A DNA stretch of 64,000 nt from Aliiglaciecola sp. M165 (GCF_007197995.1 NZ_VKKH01000010.1:1-64000), one strand, 5' to 3'. Positions 26,001 to 33,065 are shown, numbered from the stretch's first letter. Numbers and translations are program-made. Notes: generated by a model not told the origin, from the sequence alone.

Positions 26001-26409
26001 CATCAATATTCATCGTCCAAATATTTGATAGTCCACCGCGATCAGAACTGAAGGCGACTTTTTTACCATCGGGGCTAACGGCAGGATGAATATTCCAGGC
26101 AAAATCTTGAGTGAGCGGCTTGGCTTGGCCTCCTTTAGCGTCGACGATAAAAATGTCGCCAAGGGTGTCGAACACCATACTATCGCCATCGGGACTGACG
26201 TCTAGACTCGCCCAGGTTACTTCATCTGAATTGATATCAAGGGTAGATAATTCAAAAGGAGGATTGAGTACATCCCACTTTTCTTTTTCTTCACTATTGG
26301 TATCGGCTGAGGTTTCGCTTTCTTGCGCTGCCAAATTGGAAGTAAAAAGTATTAAGCTAAAACTAAGCAAGACAGAACGGGCTTGTGACCAAGCCAAGTG
26401 TTTTTTCAT
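23065..26409 (-). CDS. Secreted TolB-type beta-propeller/amidohydrolase fusion
   Basis: A 1114-residue protein with an N-terminal signal peptide (about residues 1-28, ending NLAAQ). Residues of about 60 to 650 contain many PD40/WD40-like blades (SPDGKKVAFSSDRGG, SPKWSPDGEYI, PRYSNDGKKIVYTTW), as in TolB. The C-terminal 430 residues are an amidohydrolase: VIPGLIDTHAHG has the first metal His pair, ISVKSYNQP a candidate bridging Lys, GLEHSLP and HIGAHGQ further His, and the tail GSIEVGKVADLVVIDGD is typical. The substrate is unknown; related proteins are annotated as secreted peptidase- or imidazolonepropionase-like hydrolases. It is a single gene, transcribed away from the lipoprotein gene at 26710. 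Confidence 0.87.
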   Translation of the reverse strand: MKKHLAWSQARSVLLSFSLILFTSNLAAQESETSADTNSEEKEKWDVLNPPFELSTLDINSDEVTWASLDVSPDGDSMVFDTLGDIFIVDAKGGQAKPLTQDFAWNIHPAVSPDGKKVAFSSDRGGLSNIWTMNIDGSELKQVSKEKNNIMHSPKWSPDGEYIIATKGIMSSRSIPAGEVWMYHKSGGDGIKLKARVNGKRDQKNIADPAFSPDGKYVYFTQDITSGTTFSYNRDPLKSVFAITRYEMETGEEERFVSGTGGAIVPTPSPNSEHLAFVRRIKNKTALFVKNLRDGSENALYQDLERDMQEGFGTEGYFAYFDWTPDSKHIVFWTGGKFHKISVADGKIDTIPVSVSTQLKYADAVRFDVDVAPDEFDVKMIRWAQKSPDGKNILFQALGKLYVKNVKTGKMKRLTKQNDHDEYYPRYSNDGKKIVYTTWNDQSLGSIRIVSARGGKGKVISKDPGHYVEPSFSVDGELVTYRKITGGYLLSPKWSVEPGIYVTNLDDETHTRVAKRGVSPHFSGNNERVYFTTVVGGTPFTETQLVSVDLNGEDKREHLYGADKISEYRLSHDGKWIAFVHQYNAYVAPFKQMGKRQSIGPKSTSIPVTQVSSRAGEYLTWHADNQAVSWYHGPFYFERELKDAFAFVDGAPEELPEPVAEGYNLSFKQASYKPNGYKAIVGGNVVTMRDANNQQEVIENGVVLIKDNRIEAVGSADEVSVPDDAMVIDAKGKTVIPGLIDTHAHGSQGTSEIIPQQNWSQYSNLAFGVTTIHDPSNDTTEIFSAAELQKAGKIVAPRIYSTGTILYGAEAIGYKAIIKSFDDAKYHLQRLKDVGAISVKSYNQPRRDQRQQVLAAAKELGLMVVPEGGGKFQQNLSMLVDGHTGLEHSLPIANGYNDLTKLWSATKFGYTPTFVVSYGGLMGEEYWYDRTEVWKNERLMRYTPHFLVDRRSIRRPAAPDNQYNHIDVAKYAKVLRDNGVGVHIGAHGQREGLAAHWELWIMHQGGFTAWEAIRGGTIDGAVHLGMDKQIGSIEVGKVADLVVIDGDVLSDLRRSEFVDYTVINGRVFEAATMNEVGSKKKRQPFFFEMDNQSFMPKETEAAIHEKGKRHKWVH

Positions 26410-26709
26410 GATAGGTTCCCGGTAGTCACTATTATTTTTGTGAGAATACTATACGTTAAAAAGCGTCGAATGAGATCCAATTACCCAGTGATTTTCATTT
26501 TAATTAAGAGCTCTAAAGGCAACTTTTATGAACACGCTCTAGCATAGACTTTGCCCACATGCTGTATTTTGTTCAATTTATTATTCCAATCAGTTATTTA
26601 GCAACGGAATAAAAAGTGGTTTACAGTCATTAAGTCAATCTGGCGAAACTTTCAGGTTGTCTATAGGCCCGAGTTGGGGCAAAAATAGCAAAGGAATAAG
26701 GATATATTT
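26410..26709. promoter_or_regulatory. Divergent promoter region, no gene seen
   Basis: This 300-bp stretch separates the minus-strand propeller/amidohydrolase gene from the plus-strand lipoprotein gene. It must hold promoters for both, but I see no convincing -35/-10 pair, palindrome or small gene. It is AT-rich. Confidence 0.4.
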
Positions 26710-27339
26710 ATGAAATTATTAGCAGTAAGTGTCAGTGCTCTTCTTCTATTACAAGGTTGTTATTTAACGCCTGATTTTCAGGCCAAGGCAGACAGCACAC
26801 AACAATCCTCCACGAGTAAAAAGTTTAGTGCTGTTCAATCAACTCAATCCCAGATCGCCATAGTTGAAGTAGATAAGTACATTAATGCAAAATTTGATAA
26901 ACCAGCTTTTAAAGTTGTCATCGTCAATCAAGACCAACAACCCGTTGCTTTGAATTTAGCTGATATTAAAGTTTTAGCGGATGGACAGGAAGTGACAATT
27001 CTGGACCCGAAGTTAGCTAAAGCTGATAGGGAACGAATGGTTAAACTCATGACGTCTAATGCAGGAAATCGGGGGACTCGTTCAGTCAACAGGGGGCCAA
27101 ACGCAGGCTTTGCTCCTTTAGCAAACAATTCTACTGCGTATTCTGTTGGTTTAAGTAAAGATGTCAATTATAAGGAGTTTATTAGTCAACAGTTAACAGA
27201 CACTGTTGTAAAGCCCATGCATACTTACTCTGGATATGTCACCCTGGACAGAGAAAACTTGGACGACGTCAAAGAGCTTCAAGTTTCTATGTATGTTGAT
27301 TCAGAAGAACATGTTTTTAATATCGTACGAAACCATTAA
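26710..27339 (+). CDS. Lipoprotein of unknown function
   Basis: A 209-residue protein with a lipoprotein signal peptide; the lipobox is LLQGC, with the lipidated Cys at residue 17. Residue +2 is Tyr rather than Asp, so sorting to the outer membrane by Lol is expected. The mature part has a Gln/Ser-rich linker, then a domain with beta-strand character (IAIVEVDKYINAKF, FKVVIVNQDQQPVALNL). No family is recognised. AAGGA precedes the ATG. It ends 79 bases from the convergent ATP-grasp gene. Confidence 0.75.
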   Translation: MKLLAVSVSALLLLQGCYLTPDFQAKADSTQQSSTSKKFSAVQSTQSQIAIVEVDKYINAKFDKPAFKVVIVNQDQQPVALNLADIKVLADGQEVTILDPKLAKADRERMVKLMTSNAGNRGTRSVNRGPNAGFAPLANNSTAYSVGLSKDVNYKEFISQQLTDTVVKPMHTYSGYVTLDRENLDDVKELQVSMYVDSEEHVFNIVRNH

Positions 27340-27366
27340 TCTAAGTATCTAAATAGAAAACTAAGG

Positions 27367-27397
27367 TCAGGAGCAGCGCACAGCTCCTGATACTTTA
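27367..27397. terminator. Probable terminator between lipoprotein and ATP-grasp genes
   Basis: A perfect 8-bp stem, TCAGGAGC and GCTCCTGA, with an eight-base loop is followed by TACTTTATT on the plus strand. Its position between two convergent genes fits a shared terminator, though the T tract is interrupted. Confidence 0.55.
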
Positions 27398-27418
27398 TTG
27401 ACGAGAATTACACATTTT

Positions 27419-28318
27419 TTAATGTGTTAATAACTTGAGTAAACTCTGAGTTAGCGGATACCCCGTGACGCGCTCAAAATGGATGAACATCGGGCTTGGG
27501 TTTGCTTCCAAAAATACGTATTCGCCATCTTCGTTCAAACGCCAATCGATGGCTGTCCATGCCATGCCAAAGCTTCGACAAATTTGTTTTGCTAATGCAC
27601 ACACTGAGTCTGGTAATTGAATAGGTATGTGCTGTGGATCATCTTCAAGTCTAAAATCTACTTTTTCGCTCAAAATTTGTGCACTGAAAATCTCATCACC
27701 AATAACGAACGTACGAATGTTGGTGCCCGAGACAAAGGATTGTATGGTAACAGGAGCATACTTTAACACTGCGTTGAGTCGCGTTGTTTCCAACATTTCT
27801 GGGCCAACTAAAGTAGCATGTGCGCCGCCATAAACGGGCTTGAAAATACATCTGTCGTGTCGCAGTGTGAAAGCGAGGATATCCTCAGCATTATTACCGA
27901 TATAGGTGTCTGGGATCTGCGCACCCAAACGTTTTGCATGAGCCAACTGTCTAGGCTTTACTTTATGTTGGTCGAACACTTTCCATGAGTTCACCCAATG
28001 TATTTTATCTTCGTCCAAAAAAGTACGTAGAACGCTGCAACTATCACTCATTGCAATTTGGTTGATTGGCGTATGGGTTCCGTTACCCAAAAGAGGTTGA
28101 GAAATGCTGCTCCAAAACACACTTTTGATCTCATCAAATCTGATGGCCTGATCATGTAACAGTAGGCTCCCCTGTGAACTAGATGGGTTCCAGGAAATGC
28201 TCGATGAGGCAGGATACTGCGATGAATCAAACAGCACAGCCTGCTCACCTTGTTCATGACAGGTGTTAAGCATATGCAATGCGTGACAATCGTTTTTCGC
28301 ACCAAGAATAATAATCAT
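27419..28318 (-). CDS. ATP-grasp ligase, graspetide (omega-ester peptide) synthetase-like
   Basis: A 299-residue ATP-grasp enzyme. Visible motifs are Lys160 in IFKPVYGG (ATP phosphate contact), QSFVSGTNIRTFVIGDEIFS (residues 193-212, with Arg202), the metal-binding Asp258 (AIDWR), and Glu271/Asn273 in FLEANPSPMF followed by FERVTGYPLTQSLLKLL. The EANPSPMF-FE-TGYP tail is typical of RiPP-modifying ATP-grasp ligases such as those for microviridin and plesiocin, which activate Glu/Asp side chains and join them to Thr/Ser or Lys. The gene is the last of the minus-strand cluster, 201 bases after the precursor gene. AAGGAGG lies nine bases before the ATG. A generic glutathione-synthase-like ligase is the alternative, made less likely by the neighbours. 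Confidence 0.85.
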   Translation of the reverse strand: MIIILGAKNDCHALHMLNTCHEQGEQAVLFDSSQYPASSSISWNPSSSQGSLLLHDQAIRFDEIKSVFWSSISQPLLGNGTHTPINQIAMSDSCSVLRTFLDEDKIHWVNSWKVFDQHKVKPRQLAHAKRLGAQIPDTYIGNNAEDILAFTLRHDRCIFKPVYGGAHATLVGPEMLETTRLNAVLKYAPVTIQSFVSGTNIRTFVIGDEIFSAQILSEKVDFRLEDDPQHIPIQLPDSVCALAKQICRSFGMAWTAIDWRLNEDGEYVFLEANPSPMFIHFERVTGYPLTQSLLKLLTH

Positions 28319-28483
28319 GCTGTGCTGCCTCCTTGCAACATAACTCTCGCCTTGAAAGGGAATAAATCACGGCTCCTACCTATAAAAGACCATTTTCAAT
28401 ATGACCATAGCTTCTATCTGGTTAATAAAGCGTAAAAATAAGCGATGCCGAGATTTCTTATGCAGGATTCGGGTTAATTAATA

Positions 28484-28511
28484 TTGGCTACTCTCAGAAG
28501 AAAGTAGCCAA
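28484..28511 (-). terminator. Hairpin between precursor and ligase genes (partial terminator or processing site)
   Basis: TTGGCTACT (28484-28492) and AGTAGCCAA (28503-28511) form a 9-bp perfect stem with a ten-base loop, eight bases past the precursor stop codon. On the minus strand the stem is followed by TATTAATTAA, not by a T run, so partial termination or 3'-end stabilisation of the precursor mRNA is more likely than full termination. Confidence 0.5.
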
Positions 28512-28519
28512 AACGCCAG

Positions 28520-28702
28520 TTAGTAGCAAAAACCGCCGCCTTCTTCGCCTATTGCCATGGTTGTGCCCATCGGAGGACGTTTTGTAGGCACGGGGCCGCC
28601 TTCTTTGCATTCGATAAGGATGATGTCTACGACTGTTCCTGCGCTAACTTTTTCAACCGTGTTCTCGGTTAATTCCATTTTATGTGTGAACGGATGTTCC
28701 AT
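28520..28702 (-). CDS. Graspetide precursor peptide (TTxxxxEE core, plesiocin-like)
   Basis: The frame encodes 60 residues. Residues 1-36 form a leader ending in Lys-Glu-Gly-Gly (33-36), a candidate site for the C39 peptidase of the ABC exporter; Val25 and Ile30 occupy the -12 and -7 positions of a double-glycine leader, but -4 is Lys rather than hydrophobic. Residues 37-60 are the predicted core. It contains Thr47-Thr48 and Glu53-Glu54 in TTMAIGEE, matching TTxxxxEE, the motif whose Thr and Glu side chains are ester-linked in plesiocin-type graspetides. The tail is GGGFCY. Only one motif is present, whereas plesiocin has several. AAAGGAG lies six bases before the ATG. No ring structure is proven. 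Confidence 0.85.
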   Translation of the reverse strand: MEHPFTHKMELTENTVEKVSAGTVVDIILIECKEGGPVPTKRPPMGTTMAIGEEGGGFCY

Positions 28703-28737
28703 TTCATTCTCCTTTGCATTGCTGCATTTTGTTTACA

Positions 28738-28754
28738 CTACACACCTTGTGTAG
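28738..28754. promoter_or_regulatory. Palindrome upstream of the precursor gene, candidate operator
   Basis: CTACACA, CCT, TGTGTAG is a perfect 7-3-7 inverted repeat, 35 bases upstream of the precursor ATG, in the 139-bp gap after the LuxR-type gene. Its position near where a promoter must lie makes it a good candidate binding site for the cluster regulator. Binding is inference. Confidence 0.45.
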
Positions 28755-28841
28755 TTGACGTAATTATGCGACAAATTGTTAGTTTTTTCCGCTTAAGAAC
28801 GTCCAGTTTCAGGTCTAGAATTGTATTGTTCTAACACGGGA

Positions 28842-29063
28842 CTATGTTGTTTCGTACAGTTGCGGAAAAAGCGTTCTCAACATTTTCCGATTGTTCACTG
28901 ATAACTTCTTAAAGATGTTTGTGCAGTGAAACTTAACCGTCCTCTCGCTAATAAATAGCTGATCAGCAATCGAACGATTACTCAAACCCTGACATACTTT
29001 ATCAGCAACCTGTTTTTCACGTTTCGAAAGTTTGTTTTGATACATTCCAAGTAAATTATCCAT
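28842..29063 (-). CDS. Stand-alone LuxR-type HTH regulator
   Basis: A 73-residue protein that is almost only a LuxR/GerE DNA-binding domain: LSKREKQVADKVCQGLSNRSIADQLFISERTVKFHCTNIFKKL (residues 12-54 or so) has the four-helix pattern with the recognition helix SERTVKFHCTNIFKKL. It lacks a receiver or autoinducer domain, so any signal input must come through another protein or through its abundance. It begins 11 bases after the ABC gene stop and lies upstream of the precursor gene, so a role in controlling this cluster is likely. AAGGA lies eight bases before the ATG. Confidence 0.87.
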   Translation of the reverse strand: MDNLLGMYQNKLSKREKQVADKVCQGLSNRSIADQLFISERTVKFHCTNIFKKLSVNNRKMLRTLFPQLYETT

Positions 29064-29074
29064 AGTATTTTTCC

Positions 29075-31258
29075 TTAAATATTGGTTTTGGTGGTTTTTA
29101 TCGACTCAGTAATATCAACTAACTGCCCATGCTCCATATGCAACACTATGTCTGCGTTGCTAATGGTTTGAGGACGGTGAGCAACAATTACTCGGGTCAT
29201 CGATAACTGTTTAATGTGATTGTTAATAGCCATTTCGTTTTCGACATCTAAATGGCTGGTGGCTTCATCCATAAATAGAATAGAGGGTTCTCTGTATAGA
29301 GCCCGTGCTAGCACTATCCGTTGTTTTTGTCCGCCACTTAGAGACGCACCCATGTCTCCGACAAGTGTGTTGTATTGCATTCCCATTTGCATAATATCGT
29401 CGTGAATGCAGGCGAGGTTGGCGCAAAATACGATCCTCTGCATATCAATTTTGTTATCAAAGCAGGCGATATTGTCGGCAATGGTGCCATTGAGCAATTG
29501 GTCTTCTTGCAACACGCCAGCGATAGACTGCCGATAATTGGGCCGATGATTCAACAACACTTCATCAATCATTATTTGGCCTGTATTGGGTTGTAATAAG
29601 CCCATAAGGCATTTAAGTAATGTGGTTTTACCGCATCCGCTAGGGCCTGTGATGGCAATGGTTTTTCCCTGAGGGATGATTAAGTTGAGGTTTGAAAAGA
29701 CAGGTTCATCGAGTTCACTGTAAGCAAACCCAATACCATTGACATCTATCCGGCCTCGTATTTTTTCATCGCAATTAAATTCTTCATAAGACAGGGATTC
29801 AGATTCGACTAGCAAATCTTTAGGTGTATGAACAATGTCGGCAAGCCGGTTGAAATGCAGTTCAAGCATCCGAAATTCAATCCATTTTTCAATCAAGCTA
29901 TCCATGGAAGAGATGAACCGACCTTTGTAGCTGACATAAGCGTATAACATACCGACACTAAATAGGTTATTGGTCACAGCGATTGCTGCAAAGTAGATGA
30001 TAAGTATGTTCTCGACTCCAAATAGAAACTTGTTCGCCGTATCAAAACCAATATTCCATTTACTCAATCGAATGTTTTTATTCATCGCGTCGGCAAGTCT
30101 GTTTTGCCACTGACTTTGCCGCTCGGATTCTTTACCAAATAACTTTATGGTTTGTATGGCTCTCACAGACTCCATAAAATGGGTATTCTCTTTGGCTTGT
30201 GCCATGATGCTTTCTTCGCTCAATCGGCGAAGCGGCACGTAAAAGCTGTATCTAAGAAATGCATACATGGCGACAACCGCCAAAGCAATAAAGGTGAGCT
30301 TGACGTCATAATAAAACATCACTAACAACGTCAGAATAGCCATAATCCCATCGACAAACACAGTTACTAAGCCCGTGGTCAGCAAGTCTCTGATGTTTTG
30401 TAGAGAACCAAATCGAGAGACAATATCGCCCATATGTCGCTTGGTAAAATAGTCCATGGGTAAGCGGATTAGATGACGATAGACATTGGCAGCCATTTGA
30501 ATATTGAGCCGACTGGACAGCCCCAATATTACAGTTTGACGCAAAAGGGTCGTTCCGGTATCTAAAATTAGAAGTAGACCAAAGCCCAGAGCCAATACAG
30601 TGAGTAGGTTGGTATCAGAGCGTAAAATTACATCGTCGACGACTGTCTGCATGTAATAGGGGTGCACGATCGCGAACACTTGTAAAAAAATGGACAGGAC
30701 AAATATCAATATTAAACTGCGTTTGATACCAATAATTTTGGACCAAAAATGTTTAAGTTTAAGCTGACTTTTTTGCTCGCCGGGTTCGAATTCTGAGGTT
30801 GGAGTTAGTTCTAACGCCACACCAGTAAACAATTTATCTACTTGTTCGAAAGTAAAACTGCGCTCTCCCAACGCAGGATCGTGTACTACGATCTTGTCTT
30901 TGAAAACCCGTTTAAGAACAACAAAATGTTTCATTTCCCAGTGTAAAATACAAGGTGTCTGAAGTTGTGATAGTTGGTCAATTTCGAGTCGTAATGCCCT
31001 GGATGCTAATGACATTCTCGAGGCAATTTTCATGATTTGCTTGAGCGTTGTGCCATGGGCAGATATCGAAAAGCGTCTCCTTAACGACGACAAGTCGATT
31101 TGATAGCCATAGTAGGCGCTTACCATTGCAAGGCAAGCTAATCCGCATTCCGCAGCTTCGGATTGTAAAATAATCGGCAGCGAACTGGCGCGGTCAAATT
31201 TAAGTAGTTGTTCGGGATGCGACTCTTTATCTTCAGATTGGATATGGGTTGCACTCAT
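29075..31258 (-). CDS. Peptidase-containing ABC exporter (C39 peptidase, PCAT)
   Basis: A 727-residue bacteriocin-type exporter. The N-terminal C39 peptidase has Gln32 and Cys38 (LQSEAAECGLACLAM), His111 (KHFVVLKRV) and Asp127 (VVHDPALGER), so it should be active and cut after a Gly-Gly leader. A six-helix transmembrane domain spans about residues 180-450. The ATPase has Walker A GPSGCGKTT (538-546), signature LSGGQ (640-644) and Walker B ILFMDE (660-665). Its ATG overlaps the hlyD-like stop by four bases. With the HlyD protein and a TolC-type channel from elsewhere it should move the matured peptide across both membranes. Confidence 0.95.
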   Translation of the reverse strand: MSATHIQSEDKESHPEQLLKFDRASSLPIILQSEAAECGLACLAMVSAYYGYQIDLSSLRRRFSISAHGTTLKQIMKIASRMSLASRALRLEIDQLSQLQTPCILHWEMKHFVVLKRVFKDKIVVHDPALGERSFTFEQVDKLFTGVALELTPTSEFEPGEQKSQLKLKHFWSKIIGIKRSLILIFVLSIFLQVFAIVHPYYMQTVVDDVILRSDTNLLTVLALGFGLLLILDTGTTLLRQTVILGLSSRLNIQMAANVYRHLIRLPMDYFTKRHMGDIVSRFGSLQNIRDLLTTGLVTVFVDGIMAILTLLVMFYYDVKLTFIALAVVAMYAFLRYSFYVPLRRLSEESIMAQAKENTHFMESVRAIQTIKLFGKESERQSQWQNRLADAMNKNIRLSKWNIGFDTANKFLFGVENILIIYFAAIAVTNNLFSVGMLYAYVSYKGRFISSMDSLIEKWIEFRMLELHFNRLADIVHTPKDLLVESESLSYEEFNCDEKIRGRIDVNGIGFAYSELDEPVFSNLNLIIPQGKTIAITGPSGCGKTTLLKCLMGLLQPNTGQIMIDEVLLNHRPNYRQSIAGVLQEDQLLNGTIADNIACFDNKIDMQRIVFCANLACIHDDIMQMGMQYNTLVGDMGASLSGGQKQRIVLARALYREPSILFMDEATSHLDVENEMAINNHIKQLSMTRVIVAHRPQTISNADIVLHMEHGQLVDITESIKTTKTNI

Positions 31259-32511
31259 TGCAGTCTACCTCGCAAACTCATCAGTGGTTCTAAAATCCAT
31301 TCCAATAAACTGCGCTCACTCAATTTGATATTGCCAGTCAGAGTCATCCCCGATTTTAGCTGTAAGGTCTTGCCGTAAGCTTCAACCGATGCGGAGTTGA
31401 GATTGGCGTGTACGAGGTAAACAGGTTCGTTGAATTGTATTGGCACAGAATTAACTTCGTTCGGAAGCAACACTGTTGTAGATACCTGAATCACTTCGGC
31501 TTGATACAAACCAAACTTCTGATAAGGAAAGGCATCATAGCGAACTTCAATTTCTTGACCCGCCTCAATGAACCCAGCTGCTTTGACCGGGATCAGCAGT
31601 TTGGCAATGATTTGGCTGTTGTTAGGCATGATTGACAATAGCGGCATTGAAGCGTTGACTTGCTGCCCTTCTTTGGCATGAAGGTTACTCACTACACCGT
31701 CATTGTTGGCTTTTAAAACGTATTCCTTCTGACCGCGCATCTGGGCGATTTGTAACGCCAGATCACTGAGTTTTACTCTCAATTGTGCCTCGTTATCCTT
31801 CTGACTGTATGGCAATACTTTTAATCTGCTACTGAGCAAATCTAATTGATTTTGACGATTGATTTGTTCTCGAACTAGGCGTTGTTCATCATTTTCCAAA
31901 GCCAATTGTTGTTCTAGCAAATTGTCCATTTCAACATCTGTAATATGACCACGCTGATTCATCAGCTGAAAGTTTTTTAAGCGAGTCACAACCAAATCCT
32001 GCCTTGCTTTGAGCGTTGCAATTTGTTCGCTTATCCCTTCAAGTTCGGCCTCTATCGCGTGCAGTTCTTGTTGTGTGTTTGCTATTTCTATGCTGTTTTT
32101 GGATTGCATCCTAAGTAATTGCGCGTTAAGAAGTTCATCCTGCTTTTGGTATTCTTCGAGCAAGGTGTTTTCCACGCTATATCCGTTAACCATGGTGCGG
32201 CCGCGATTAACAACTACTAGAGGATCTCCAACTTTCACTTCTTGACCTTCAGAAACAAGCAACTTACTCACGTGTCCAGAAGCATCGTGAGCATAGACTT
32301 TACTGATACCATTGGTGGGCTCTAACCAGCCCGTTACAGATTCTTGTCGGGCATATTGGCTATTTACCAACCAGGCAAAAACCGCAACCAACCAGAGTAA
32401 AACAAAAATCGCAGCCACCACATGCGGGAGTGAGGGAGTTAACAAAACCTCTCCGTGTAGCCGATCTTTTTGATGCTCGATAGCATTTTGTCTAAATAAA
32501 CTCTGTTGCAC
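31255..32511 (-). CDS. HlyD family periplasmic adaptor subunit
   Basis: A 418-residue membrane-fusion protein of type I secretion. One N-terminal membrane helix (residues 30-50) is followed by a lipoyl-like half motif (GHVSKLLVSEGQEVKVGDPL), a long coiled coil (about residues 120-260), the second lipoyl half (NNDGVVSNLHAKEGQQV) and beta-barrel domains. It links the ABC exporter to an outer-membrane channel. It is the first clear gene of the cluster and overlaps the ABC gene by four bases. No TolC homologue is in the window. Confidence 0.93.
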   Translation of the reverse strand: MQQSLFRQNAIEHQKDRLHGEVLLTPSLPHVVAAIFVLLWLVAVFAWLVNSQYARQESVTGWLEPTNGISKVYAHDASGHVSKLLVSEGQEVKVGDPLVVVNRGRTMVNGYSVENTLLEEYQKQDELLNAQLLRMQSKNSIEIANTQQELHAIEAELEGISEQIATLKARQDLVVTRLKNFQLMNQRGHITDVEMDNLLEQQLALENDEQRLVREQINRQNQLDLLSSRLKVLPYSQKDNEAQLRVKLSDLALQIAQMRGQKEYVLKANNDGVVSNLHAKEGQQVNASMPLLSIMPNNSQIIAKLLIPVKAAGFIEAGQEIEVRYDAFPYQKFGLYQAEVIQVSTTVLLPNEVNSVPIQFNEPVYLVHANLNSASVEAYGKTLQLKSGMTLTGNIKLSERSLLEWILEPLMSLRGRLQ

Positions 32512-32638
32512 GTCACTTCCTATCGATTTTTATACAGAGCCCTTCCTAAAAAGCGGGTTTTGGGCTCATTACTTATGAATAATTCCTTCCATGGATTTAC
32601 TGCTCCATTTGCAAAAAATACATGTAGACGTCACCTCT

Positions 32639-32851
32639 TCATGTGAGCGGATCTTCCGTGACGATGCAGAGCAAGTCTGAAAGATTGTCGACATTATGCT
32701 TTCTTGCGTAAGCTTCCTTACTTTTTTGCCACATTGGCATTCTTCCGTGTTGCTTCCGTGCGTACCTGTGTCGATATCCTGTGCCGTCCTGGCGAGCAAA
32801 ATATTTGACATAGCGCGTTAAGCGCAGGAAAAGTTCCTTTTTAATTTCCAT
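32639..32851 (-). CDS. Possible small basic protein upstream of the exporter operon
   Basis: A 70-codon frame rich in Arg, Lys, Tyr and Trp (for example RYVKYFARQDGTGYRH) lies in the otherwise gene-free region before the hlyD-like gene. No Shine-Dalgarno sequence precedes its ATG, and an overlapping frame (32569-32811) competes with it. The composition is not obviously random, so it could be an accessory gene of the cluster or a remnant. I do not recognise it. Confidence 0.25.
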   Translation of the reverse strand: MEIKKELFLRLTRYVKYFARQDGTGYRHRYARKQHGRMPMWQKSKEAYARKHNVDNLSDLLCIVTEDPLT

Positions 32852-33043
32852 TTAGAAACGTTGACTTAACATCCTTGAAAAGTCGGTCGTTTTCCTTAAC
32901 GACGTAATGAGAATATCTAAGGGTGTGAAAAACGCGTTACAAATTTGGGGCATGAAGATACACATATGGGACACGGGTGCTTAAAACGCAGATTATTGGG
33001 GATAAATAACAAAGACTAGCAATTTTGGGGAGATAATTAGCAC

Positions 33044-33065
33044 ATTTGGGACATCCGTCCCAAAT
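33044..33065. promoter_or_regulatory. Perfect palindrome ATTTGGGAC-N4-GTCCCAAAT
   Basis: A 9-bp arm, a four-base centre and a 9-bp arm form a perfect inverted repeat 26 bases past the stop of the Mpo1-like gene and 533 bases upstream of the hlyD-like gene. No T run follows on either strand, so it looks more like a protein-binding site than a terminator. Confidence 0.5.

Noticed and set aside
27419..28318. Reading the ATP-grasp gene as RimK or glutathione synthase
   Set aside because: The adjacent precursor with TTMAIGEE, the peptidase exporter and the EANPSPMF tail favour a graspetide ligase, though a phylogeny would be decisive.
32569..32811. Minus-strand 80-codon frame upstream of hlyD
   Set aside because: It overlaps the 32639-32851 frame, has no ribosome site and shows no recognisable features. 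It is noted only as a competitor.
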